Assembly (NCBI GenBank): GCA_027485995.1 | Contig: JAIXPW010000183.1 | Span: forward strand, 1 to 64,000 | Source of the DNA: Verrucomicrobiaceae bacterium | Lineage (GTDB): Bacteria; Verrucomicrobiota; Verrucomicrobiia; Verrucomicrobiales; Akkermansiaceae | Direction of reading: 5' to 3' | DNA: 64,000 nt | Shown here: positions 7,755 through 17,100 of the stretch, in pieces | How positions within the stretch are numbered: position 1 is the stretch's first letter | Layout: each line of letters starts with the position of its first letter | Program-made: the position numbers and the translations under genes | The notes under the pieces: model-generated | Databases searched by the model: none | What the model saw: the letters and a program-made list of their open reading frames with translations, nothing else | What the model was told of the DNA's origin: nothing

Positions 7755-10700
7755 ATGAAAAAGATCCAATCATCCCACTGGGCCGCAGCCCTCGCCGCCA
7801 GCGCGATACTGGCCCTCGCCCCGGGCGAATCCAGGGCGAGCATCGCTTACGGCAGCATCAACAACTTCGACACGGTCAACGACACCGGGCACGAGTGCCA
7901 TGGTTTCGAAATCGAGCTTGAGGACTGTCACAGCACCGACATCACCTACACCTTCGACTACAACCACTACGGCACCTCGAAGATCACCGAGGACAATTCC
8001 ATCCCCGGCCATCCGAAGACCACCATCCGCTGGGCCGCCAAGCGCAATCCGGACGGCACCTGGTCCGCCTACACCGCCGTGCCGAGCGGCCCGATCTCGC
8101 CGACCAACGGCCACATGTTCACCAATCCCTCGATCAACTTCGGTGGCGAGCATTTCGGCGTCGGCTACTACGTTCCAGTCTCCGTGGTGCGCTACCGCTG
8201 GCTGATCGATGATGGAGCGGGCAACCTCATCAATGGCGGCGATGTCCAGGTCTCCACGCCGACCTTCACCTACTACCCACCCCAGGTCTTTGCCAATCCG
8301 CTGCCCCAGGTGCAGGCCGAGATCCAGCCGCCACCTGCGCCCGAGGTCGAGCCACTCGAGTTCGGGAAAGCCGTCTGGGTTAAGGAAATCCGCACCACTT
8401 CCCACAACAACAAGGAGGTGAAACTGCGCGACTTGCTTTCCGATGATCCCGATCGCCCCGACGACAAGAACTGGAAAAATGGCGAGGCCGACGAGGTGGA
8501 AACCGAGTGGCAGATCCTACAGAAAGATTACGGCAAGGCCGACGGCGGCGTGAACGGCAAGAAGCCAGCCCAGGCCGAAGACCTTCCCGATGGCGACGAG
8601 GTCGTGACCCGACGTTACGAGTTTTACAAATACATCGGACCAATCGATGCCGAAAGCGGCGAGGCCATGGGCGATGCGGTCGATGCGGACGGAGTGCACG
8701 GATCTGGAATCAAGATCATCAATGGCGTCGAGGTGGATCTTTCCACGGTCGAGGTCGTGGGCGAATACACCGGAGCCCAGATGGCTGCGGTGGATGTCGA
8801 CGCGCCGGTCGGGCTCATCGATCACGTGAGCGAGGGCGAGGTCGGCGTGGAATTCGCAGGCCGCCGGCTCGTCATTGAAGGTGCCATGCCCGCCTATTGC
8901 GTGCTCGATGGCGTGCTGCCGGAAGGCATGAGCTTCGATGACATCAATGGCATCCTTTCCGGCACTCCCACGGAAGCGGGTGAGTTCATCTTCACGGTCA
9001 CCGCCACCGACACGGTCAACCCGGACGTTGCCAAGACCTACACCCTGCGGATCGCCGACGTGGGTGCCGCTCTTGCCCCGGCCAGCATCGCCGACACCAC
9101 CGCCAACCCGGTCGGCTCCGGCACCACGACGGGCGACGGCGCCTATCTGCCCGGCGACTCCGTGACGGTCACCGCCACGCCTCTTCCCGGCTACCGCTTC
9201 TTGAACTGGACCGACAACAGCATCGTCGTCAGCACCCAGGCCACCCACACCTTCACGATCGACATCAACCACTCGCTCATCGCGAACTTCGTGCCGGACC
9301 TGCCGCAGTGGACCATTTCCTCCTCGGCCTCACCGATCGCCGGAGGATCGACCAGTGGCGACGGCACACTCGATGAAGGTGCGAACGCGACCCTCACCGC
9401 CACCCCATCGGCAGGTTATGTCTTCACCAACTGGACCGAAGGCGGAACGGTGGCCAGCACCAGCGCCAGTTATACCTTTGTGGTCATGGCTGATCGCACT
9501 CTTGTGGCGAACTTCACAGCGCTGCCAACCTATGCCATCAGCACCAGCTCCACTCCCTCCATCGGCGGCACCACCACCGGAGCAGGCAGCTATCTCAGTG
9601 GTTCCAGCGCGACCCTCGTGGCCACTGCCAACCCCGGTTACATCTTCACGAAATGGACCACTGGCAACAACCAGGTGAGCACCTCGCCGAGTTACACCTT
9701 CAACGTCGGCGGAGCGAAAACCTACGTCGCCAACTTCATCCTCGCAGGCGTCCAACAGACGATCAACGCCAGCGCGAGCCCCTCGTTGGGAGGCTCCGTT
9801 TCAGGAACCGGAAGTTACGCCTCGGGAAGCAGTGCCACCCTCACCGCCACCGCGAATCCCGGCTACGTGTTCTCGAAATGGATGGAAGGCTCCACCACCG
9901 TCAGCACCTCGCCGAGTTATGTCTTCACCGTGACTGCGAACCGCACCTTGAGCGCGAAATTCATCGAGGCCTTCGAGATTTCCACCAGCTCCTCACCGGA
10001 GATCGGCGGGACCACGGAAATGGATAGCCTCACCTACAAAAGCAACGAGACCGCCAAAGCAAAGGCCGTCCCCGCAGCCGGATATGTCTTCGCGAACTGG
10101 ACCGAGAATGGCACCGTGGTCAGCTCCGATGCCACCTACTCCTTCAAGGTCTCGCGCAACCGCACGCTCGTCGCCCATTTCGTCAACCCGAACCTGGTCG
10201 TGGTGAATGCCTCCTGTTCGCCACCCGACTCCGGGGACATCGGTGGAGAAGGCGAATACGAGGTCGAGAACGAGGTCATGGTGACCGCTTCCGCCCGCCC
10301 GGGTTATGCCTTCGTGAACTGGACGCAGAACGGAGCCGTCGTCAGTGCCGCTCCAAGCTTCGCCTTCGCGGCTGCGGGAAATGTCGCCCTCGTCGCGAAC
10401 TTCGTGGCCCCGGTGACGATCACCGCCTTGGCCTCGAACGACCTCGGCGGCACTGTCAGCGGCGGTGGCGACTTCCTGCCCGGTTCACCAGTCACGCTTT
10501 CCGCCGTGGTGAACTCCGGCTTCGCCTTCACCGGCTGGACTGAGAATGGAGCCGTCGTCGCCACGACTCCCGACTACACCTTCATCTCTAACAGCCCTCG
10601 CAGCCTGGTGGCGACCTTCCTGGAAATCCCCACCCTCGCCATGGCGGCCGCCGGCCCGGGAACCAATCAACTGATTCTCCGCTGGCCCTCCAATGCCGCC

Positions 10701-10838
10701 GGCTGGACGCTGCAGGAAAGCACCGACCTCAAGATCTGGACGCCCTCCACCCTCCAGATCAGCACGGTCGGCCAGGAAAACACCTGCACCATCATCCCGA
10801 GCGGCCCCAGCCGTTACTTCCGCCTCAGCCATCCCTGA
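7755..10838 (+). CDS. Large secreted protein with seven InlB-type B repeats
   Basis: 1027 residues with a signal peptide (MKKIQSSHWAAALAASAILA, cut probably after SRA). Residues 30-350 form an unrecognised domain with acidic linkers. A putative Ig-like segment follows (LPEGMSFDDINGILSGTPTE). Residues 440-955 hold seven repeats of about 73 residues with the core GYxFxxWTExGxxVSxxxxY and ending LVANF, the divergent InlB B-repeat pattern known from cell-surface proteins. The C-terminus has the layout common in verrucomicrobial exoproteins (LRWPSNAAGWTLQESTDLKIW ... RYFRLSHP), with no PEP-CTERM anchor. A role in adhesion or substrate binding is likely from the family; the ligand is unknown. Confidence 0.8.
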   Translation: MKKIQSSHWAAALAASAILALAPGESRASIAYGSINNFDTVNDTGHECHGFEIELEDCHSTDITYTFDYNHYGTSKITEDNSIPGHPKTTIRWAAKRNPDGTWSAYTAVPSGPISPTNGHMFTNPSINFGGEHFGVGYYVPVSVVRYRWLIDDGAGNLINGGDVQVSTPTFTYYPPQVFANPLPQVQAEIQPPPAPEVEPLEFGKAVWVKEIRTTSHNNKEVKLRDLLSDDPDRPDDKNWKNGEADEVETEWQILQKDYGKADGGVNGKKPAQAEDLPDGDEVVTRRYEFYKYIGPIDAESGEAMGDAVDADGVHGSGIKIINGVEVDLSTVEVVGEYTGAQMAAVDVDAPVGLIDHVSEGEVGVEFAGRRLVIEGAMPAYCVLDGVLPEGMSFDDINGILSGTPTEAGEFIFTVTATDTVNPDVAKTYTLRIADVGAALAPASIADTTANPVGSGTTTGDGAYLPGDSVTVTATPLPGYRFLNWTDNSIVVSTQATHTFTIDINHSLIANFVPDLPQWTISSSASPIAGGSTSGDGTLDEGANATLTATPSAGYVFTNWTEGGTVASTSASYTFVVMADRTLVANFTALPTYAISTSSTPSIGGTTTGAGSYLSGSSATLVATANPGYIFTKWTTGNNQVSTSPSYTFNVGGAKTYVANFILAGVQQTINASASPSLGGSVSGTGSYASGSSATLTATANPGYVFSKWMEGSTTVSTSPSYVFTVTANRTLSAKFIEAFEISTSSSPEIGGTTEMDSLTYKSNETAKAKAVPAAGYVFANWTENGTVVSSDATYSFKVSRNRTLVAHFVNPNLVVVNASCSPPDSGDIGGEGEYEVENEVMVTASARPGYAFVNWTQNGAVVSAAPSFAFAAAGNVALVANFVAPVTITALASNDLGGTVSGGGDFLPGSPVTLSAVVNSGFAFTGWTENGAVVATTPDYTFISNSPRSLVATFLEIPTLAMAAAGPGTNQLILRWPSNAAGWTLQESTDLKIWTPSTLQISTVGQENTCTIIPSGPSRYFRLSHP

Positions 10839-10868
10839 AGACCGCAGAGTTTCTGTTAGCCTCAAGAA

Positions 10869-11030
10869 GAAAATGGGAAACCACTAATGTCACGAAAAGC
10901 ACGACAGCAGAACCAATCGTCGCCATCTTCGCAGGCACCTGACGAATGAGTCTCAAGCGTTTCCGAACCGCCCGATTTTCGTGATGTTTCGTGCAATTCG
11001 TGGTTTGTATCTCAGGATCCAGGTTTAGTC
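10869..11030. repeat. 160-bp dispersed repeat with imperfect terminal inverted ends, copy 1
   Basis: Starts AAATGGGAAACCAC and ends ATTCGTGGTTTGTATCTCAG, so its ends are imperfect inverted repeats built from CACGAAA words. A homologous copy lies at 33499-33655, roughly 85 percent identical by eye over its whole length. Most of the gene-free gap 10839-11168 is this element plus the terminator-like hairpin after it. No open reading frame is plausible inside. Confidence 0.8.
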
Positions 11031-11041
11031 CGCCTGGAGGA

Positions 11042-11072
11042 GCGGCCGTCTGAAAAGGCGGCCGTTCTTTTA
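11042..11072. terminator. Hairpin plus T-rich tail
   Basis: AGCGGCCG and CGGCCGTT pair into an eight-base stem with one G-T wobble and a ten-base loop, followed by TTCTTTTA. The shape is a Rho-independent terminator on the plus strand, about 200 bp after the InlB-repeat gene and before the sulfotransferase. The next bases contain one TCTAACAG octamer (11073-11080). Confidence 0.55.
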
Positions 11073-11168
11073 TCTAACAGCAGGCATCCCGTGGATCCCA
11101 TGGTTCGGCAGTCGAAAGACTGCGCTTGAAGCGAAGGAATCACCGCCGCAGATTCATCGGCGAACCAC

Positions 11169-12344
11169 GTGGCGACCCCAGAACCGAATCAACCTCCGGC
11201 GCAGAAAGCCTCGTTCCGCGAGCGCTGGCGGGAGCGTCAGGTTCTGTTTGATGCCCCGTATTTCCATGCCGGGAGCCTTTTCAGGGTCTGGACCATCGAG
11301 GTGTTTCGGAACTGGTCGCGGGTTCACTGGCGCTGCTGGCTGTCGGTCCCCTTGATCTGCCTGCTCACCGCTCTGGGCAGCGCACTGCATTGGCTCAGCA
11401 GACTCTGCTTTTCCCGGAGAATCGGGCGTCGGCCGATGACGGGGGCGCCCCTGTTCGTGCTTGGCCATTGGAGGACCGGCACGACCCTGCTCCACGAGCT
11501 GCTGACCCTCGATCAGCGCTTTGCCTGCCCGACGTTCTACGAGTGTTCCTTCCCGCATCATTTTCTTCTCACCGAGACCCTGATGACCCGCCTGACCAGT
11601 CGCTTCTTTCCCATCAAGCGGGCTCAGGACGACATGATGGTCACTCTTTCATCTCCCGGCGAAGATGAGATTGGCCTTTCCTGCCTCGGGGCCGGATCGA
11701 TTTATCAGGCTTCGATGTTTCCAAGCAGGACCCAGGAAAAGGTGGCCTACCTTGACCTTCTGGATCTCCCGCCCGCAAAGCTCGACCGTTGGAAGCGGGT
11801 CTTTCTGCGTTATCTTCGAGAACTGGATTACCGCCACGGCAAGCCCCTGGTCTTGAAATCTCCTCCCCACACGGCCCGTGTGAAGACTCTCGTGTCGATC
11901 TTTCCCGAGGCCAAGTTCGTGAACATCGTCCGCGATCCGAGAGTGGTGTTCTCCTCGACGCTGAAGATGTGGAACAACCTGACCCGCATGCTCAGTCTGG
12001 AGCTGATCGGTGACTGGAACGTCGAGGACCCGCTGATCGACAACTACCGCAAGATGCATGAGCGTCTTCGTGAAGCCCGACCGCTGGTGCCGGCGGGACA
12101 TTTCAGCGATGTCCGCTACGAGGATCTCGTGCGCGATCCCATTGGGGAAATGGAGCGGATCTATCGGGAGCTTGAGCTGGGCGGATTTGATGAGGTGCGT
12201 CCGGCGATCGAGGCCTATTTCGCCAGAAATCGCGAAGTGCGAGGGGGCAGATACGAGCTCACTCCCGATCAAAAATTGAAGGTCGAGCGAGGCCTGGCTG
12301 AGGTCATCGAGGAAACCGGATACGGAGCCCGGGGCTTGTCGTGA
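11169..12344 (+). CDS. Sulfotransferase family protein
   Basis: 391 residues starting at a GTG. The 5'-phosphosulfate-binding loop of PAPS-dependent sulfotransferases is visible as VLGHWRTGTTLLHELL (about residues 98-113), and the 3'-phosphate-binding motif as IVRDPRVVFSSTLKMW near residue 255. A hydrophobic stretch around residues 58-75 may associate with the membrane. The enzyme would move a sulfuryl group from PAPS to a hydroxyl or amine of a glycan, lipid or peptide; the acceptor is unknown. No sulfate-activation genes are adjacent. The start is uncertain: there is no in-frame ATG nearby and GTG fits the beginning of the homologous region. Confidence 0.85.
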   Translation: MATPEPNQPPAQKASFRERWRERQVLFDAPYFHAGSLFRVWTIEVFRNWSRVHWRCWLSVPLICLLTALGSALHWLSRLCFSRRIGRRPMTGAPLFVLGHWRTGTTLLHELLTLDQRFACPTFYECSFPHHFLLTETLMTRLTSRFFPIKRAQDDMMVTLSSPGEDEIGLSCLGAGSIYQASMFPSRTQEKVAYLDLLDLPPAKLDRWKRVFLRYLRELDYRHGKPLVLKSPPHTARVKTLVSIFPEAKFVNIVRDPRVVFSSTLKMWNNLTRMLSLELIGDWNVEDPLIDNYRKMHERLREARPLVPAGHFSDVRYEDLVRDPIGEMERIYRELELGGFDEVRPAIEAYFARNREVRGGRYELTPDQKLKVERGLAEVIEETGYGARGLS

Positions 12345-12429
12345 TATCTCCTGCAAGCGGCTCTGATCCATCTGGCTCAATTGTTGCTGGAACTCGTGGA
12401 TGAGCGGCCTTACATCCAGCGCACCCTCC

Positions 12430-13833
12430 ATGAGCGCCGAAGAACTCGATACCCACCAGAAAGCCCTGCGCATCAACCTCGATCCGCGCTGGTATGGCAC
12501 GTTCGCCGAAATTGGTGCCGGCCAGGAGGTCGTCCGCTGGTTCTTCCGGGTCGGCGCGGCCGCCGGCACCGTGGCGAAAAGCATCTCCGCTTATGACATG
12601 ACCGTCAGCGATGCCATCTACGGCTCGGGCGACCGCTACGTCTCCCGCACCCGGCTTCAGGCGATGCTTGACCGCGAGTTTTCCCTCAATGTCGAGCGCC
12701 TCAGCGAACGCCGCGGCGATCAGACCGCCTTCTTTGCTTTCGCCGACACCGTCGTCGCCCGCAGCTACAAGGGCGGCAACGAATGTCACGGCTGGATGGG
12801 GGTGAAATTCCAGTCCCGCCCGCATGATGAGCCCAGCCAGATCCTGATCCATGTCCGCATGCTCGACACCGAGGCCTCGCTCCAGCAGGAAGCCCTCGGT
12901 GTGGTTGGCGTGAACCTCCTCTACGGTGCCTTCTTTTTCCATCACGACCCCGAAGCCCTCCTCGAAAGCCTCCTCGACAAGCTCACCACCGGCCGCATCG
13001 AGATCGATGTCATCGAGTTCCGCGGCATCGAGTTCCGCTCGGTGGACAACCGCCTCATCAGCCTCAAGCTCGTCCAGCTCGGCCTCAGCGGCGTCGCCAT
13101 GTTCGGCCCGAACCACGAGGTCCTGCAACCCTCCGAGGCCCTCTACAAGAAGGCCGTCCTAGTCGAGCGCGGCAGCTTCCGCCCACCCACGCATGTCAAC
13201 TTCGACATGCTCGAGTGCGCGCTGGAGAAATTCAAGGCCGACCCCGCCGTCGAGGGCAAGGAGGTCCTCCCGCTTTTCGAGCTCACGATGCGCAACCTCC
13301 TCGCCGGAGGAAACGACATCGACCGCCGCGACTTCCTCGCCCGCGCCGACCTCCTCGCCGCCTGCGGCATGACGGTGCTGATCTCCGACTACTTCGAATA
13401 CTACCGCCTCGCCGCCTACCTCGCCTGGCGCACCAAGGAGCGCATCGGCATCGTCCTCGGCGTCCCCAGCCTCACCGAACTCTTCGAGGAAAAGTACTAC
13501 ACTCAACTTCCCGGTGGCATCCTCGAGTCCTTCGGCCGACTCTTCAAAAACGACCTCAAGCTCTACGTCTATCCGCTGCGCGACGCGGCCACCGGGAAGC
13601 TCACCACCGTCGAGAACCTCGACGTCTCCCCCGAACTCCGCAAACTCTACGGCTACCTCGCCGACCGCGGCAGCTTCGTCGAGCTCGACAACTACCACCC
13701 CGAGTATCTGAAAATCTTCTCCCGCGACGTCCTCAAGAAGATCGCCGCCGGCGACGAAGCCTGGCAGGACATGGTCCCCGCTGGCGTCTCGGATCTCATC
13801 CGGAAACGAAAGTTCTTCGGCTGCAAAGGCTGA
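12430..13833 (+). CDS. Conserved protein of unknown function
   Basis: 467 residues from the ATG at 12430; an in-frame ATG at 12400 would add ten residues. The protein has no signal peptide or membrane helix and a mixed alpha/beta composition. Notable stretches are AGQEVVRWFFRVGAAAGTVAKSIS, SDAIYGSGDRYVSRTRLQ, GVNLLYGAFFFHHDPEALLESLL and RDFLARADLLAACGMTVLISDYFEYYRLAAYL. The last is organised like a Rossmann-type strand and helix. I cannot assign a family with confidence. The sulfotransferase upstream is 85 bp away, so co-transcription is possible. A perfect hairpin follows within 6 bp of the stop codon. Confidence 0.75.
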   Translation: MSAEELDTHQKALRINLDPRWYGTFAEIGAGQEVVRWFFRVGAAAGTVAKSISAYDMTVSDAIYGSGDRYVSRTRLQAMLDREFSLNVERLSERRGDQTAFFAFADTVVARSYKGGNECHGWMGVKFQSRPHDEPSQILIHVRMLDTEASLQQEALGVVGVNLLYGAFFFHHDPEALLESLLDKLTTGRIEIDVIEFRGIEFRSVDNRLISLKLVQLGLSGVAMFGPNHEVLQPSEALYKKAVLVERGSFRPPTHVNFDMLECALEKFKADPAVEGKEVLPLFELTMRNLLAGGNDIDRRDFLARADLLAACGMTVLISDYFEYYRLAAYLAWRTKERIGIVLGVPSLTELFEEKYYTQLPGGILESFGRLFKNDLKLYVYPLRDAATGKLTTVENLDVSPELRKLYGYLADRGSFVELDNYHPEYLKIFSRDVLKKIAAGDEAWQDMVPAGVSDLIRKRKFFGCKG

Positions 13834-13838
13834 GAAGC

Positions 13839-13856
13839 GGCGACATTCCTGTCGCC
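13839..13856. terminator. Perfect 7-bp hairpin after the conserved unknown gene
   Basis: GGCGACA-TTCC-TGTCGCC begins 5 bp after the stop codon. No T tract follows, so it may be an RNA end stabiliser or part of a dispersed repeat rather than a terminator. The rest of the gap to 14120 contains no convincing gene. Confidence 0.4.
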
Positions 13857-14120
13857 CGCAACCTCGCGCAGAAGACCCAGTCTCATCGCTTGGTCCGGGC
13901 CTTCGGCTTCGGATACCGGATCCGCTTCTCCGTTTTCCCACCAAGCTTGCGGTAGGTCTCTGAAGACAACCTTTCCGTAACCAGCTTCGGGATTGCCGAG
14001 GTCACGGAAAACAGTCGTCATCTGAAAGAGATCCGCTAGCCTGTGGGCGAATTCGCTTTTTGTTTCTGATGACCAGTCGCCGGAAGAGCCGGTGGGCTGG
14101 CTGTTCCTTTGATTCCGATC

Positions 14121-17100
14121 ATGAATGCTCTCAAACCCACCCGCGCCTTTTTGAAGCTTGCCGCCGCCTGGTTTTTCCCGGGACTGGCACTCGCCCAGTA
14201 CAACTACTTCAATGTTCCGAGCAATTCGGACTGCATCATGCAGGACTACCGCTCGCCGAATGTGCCGGGCGGGATCTATGATGCGATGCATCAGGATTAT
14301 GTGAGCAGTTCGGACGGTGGCACCGGTTATTTCTACGGCGGCTACACCCACCAGAACAACGGCGGGACCAACACCCTGGTGCAGTATGTCTGCTGGCCCG
14401 CGAGTGGTGGGTTCGCCCCGTATTCGCAGCAGATCCCGACCTTTGCCGGAACCAACATGGTCGGCTACGCCCAGATCGGCGAGGGCAGCAGTTGCGCGAT
14501 CAAGGGCTACTGGCCGCAGTTCAGCTCGAACCTCTGGACCCGCGAGGTGGTCCGCTACTGGCAACCGGCGGATGGCACGCCGCACGTCGGCTATCAGGGC
14601 ATGTGGATGAAGGATCCGACGACCGGATTCTGGCACCATCTCGGCACCTTCATGTATCCCTTCGCGGTCACCGGGGTGAACGGGATTGGCGGCTGGCAGG
14701 AAAATTTCACCGGATACACCGGCGACTACAAGGTCGCCCGCGCCGGCGGCTACTACCACAAGAGCGGCGCCTGGCAGCGCGCCAACCAGATCAGTTTCAC
14801 GTCGAACGGAAAGACCTACTCCACCACGGATGCCACCTATCCGACCAGCTTCGCCCAGTCCGATGTCGGCCCGAGTTTCTCGGCTCAGTACAACAACCCC
14901 AACACCGTCACGCTGACGGATCAGCCCGCCCTGCCGACCTTTGATCCGATCGTGATCAACAGCCCGACGGCGACCGTCAGCGGTTCGCAGCTTCTCGTGC
15001 AGTGGCAGATGCCGCTGACCAGTTCGCCGCAACTCAGCTACAAGATCGAGGTCTTCAACAACTCCGCCTACACGGGCGCGGCGGCGATCACCTTCACCGA
15101 CAATGAGCCGGACACCCGACAGAAACTCCTGAACATCTCCGGCGTCGCCACGCCCTATGTGCGGCTGACCATCACCGATATCTTTTATAACAACAGCACG
15201 CCAGTCCTCATCACCCCGACTACCGCCACCCTCAGTCCGGCGGCCTCGGTCACCGGCGCGGTCGCGGGATTGAACTACAAGTACTACCAGGCCGCCTCCG
15301 GCACCTGGACCGTGCTGCCGGATTTCACCGCTCTGACCGCCACCCGTCAGGGTGCGGTGAACTTCCCGGATGTGACACCGCGGCTGCGGCGCACGAATTA
15401 TGGGTTCACCTACACCGGTTACTTCAACGCCGCCACCAGCGGTCTTTATGCGTTCACCCTGCGATCCGGGGATGGCAGTGCGCTGGTCATCGATGGAACG
15501 ACGGTCATCGACTTCGACGGCCTTCATGACTCCACCCAGTTCAAGAGCGGTGGCATCGCCCTGGCCGCCGGACCCCACACCCTCACGCTGAGATATTTCA
15601 GGGGCAATCCTCCCGGAGTGAACACCACCGTTTACAATGACGGCATCGGCCTTTCCTATGAAGGTCCGGGAATCAACGCCGCCGATGTGCCCGCCTCCGC
15701 CTTCACGCGGGTGGCCGCCGGCAGCGAGCCGAGCGTCGCTCTAACAGCTCCGGCGAATAACGCGTCGGTGGTCAACTCCAGCACCGGCGTCAGTGCCGCG
15801 GTCACCGCCAACGGGGCCACGATCAACAGCGTCCAGTATTTCCTGACCGACAACTACTCCTACTACCCAAGGCCCAACAAGGCACCGGATTACTATGTGG
15901 GCCAGGATGCCACGGCTCCCTACGACCTGACCTCGATGGTCTGGACGTCGGCCAGCAACCCGATCCGCGCCCGCGTGGTTTATAACGGCACGAACACCAT
16001 CGACTCGCCTGCCATTTCCATCACCACCACGAACCCCTCCCTGGGCGACTGGATCTGGAATCCCCTGGAAATGCACAACTATCCATCCGGAGCGAGCGTG
16101 CAGGGCAACAAGGTCTCCATGATCGGTGACGGCATGAACCTGATGAGCCGCCAGGTCACCGGCGATTGCACCTTGATCGGCCACCTCGCCGACATCACTC
16201 CGAACACGGCCGGGCCCGACGGCATTTTACCGGAAGGCGATTGGCGCGGAGGGATCATCCTCCGCAGCAATGCCAACACGACGATCGGCGAGCCACTCGG
16301 CAACGGCAGCGGCACCCGTTTCGTGGCGCTCTTCAGCTCGGTGGACGGCGGCACCTATTTCCAGGATGACTCGATGACCAACGGCAACGGCGATGCCAAC
16401 CGCTGGTCCTCGAATCTCGGCGGCAGCAACAAGTGGTACAAGATCCAGCGGGTGGGAAACCTGTTCACCAGTTATGTGTCGGCGGACGGCGTAACCTGGA
16501 ATGCGGTCAACAGCATCACGATCGCGAACTTCGGTGCCACGATCCACGCCGGTGTCTTCATCCACGCGGTGCAGTCCTTCAACCCCAACCTCCATCGCGC
16601 CAGCTTCGATGGCTTCAGCCTGACGGGCGCGGGAGTGGTCGGGCCGGCCAGTGTCTCCATCAGTCCGCAATCCACGGCCGTGGTGAAAGGCATGCCGGTC
16701 ACCTTCTCGGCCTCGGTCATCGGCCCGGTGCCGACAGGCTATCAATGGAAGTTCAACGGCACCGACATTCCCGGTGCCACATCCTCCACCTACACGATCC
16801 CGTCCGTCGCCGCCGCGAATGCCGGCAGCTACTCGGTCGTGGCCAATGCCGTGACCAGCTCCGCCGCAGACCTGACGATCAGCACTCCGCCTGGATCCGG
16901 TGTGTGGACCAATGCCTCCGGCGGACCCTGGACAACGACCGGAAACTGGAGCGGCAACTCCATCGCCAGTGGCACGGATGCGGTGGCCGATTTCAGCACC
17001 CTGAGCCTCGCGGCCAATGCCGCCGTCACCCTCAACGGTGCGAGGACCGTCGGCGCGATGGTGTTTGATGACCTCGATGCCACGAAGAACACTTGGACGG

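Noticed and set aside
11045-11054. GCCGTCTGAA, identical to the Neisseria uptake sequence core
   Set aside because: Single occurrence in the loop side of a hairpin; one chance match is expected at this size and the lineage is unrelated.
12400-12430. Upstream ATG for the conserved unknown gene
   Set aside because: It adds ten low-complexity residues (SGLTSSAPS), with no ribosome-binding site or homology support; kept as an alternative only.
13692-15578. Long minus-strand open frame (628 codons) opposite the secreted protein genes
   Set aside because: It is the antisense shadow of GC-rich genes, has no recognisable domain and begins inside another gene; the plus-strand frames have signal peptides and domains.
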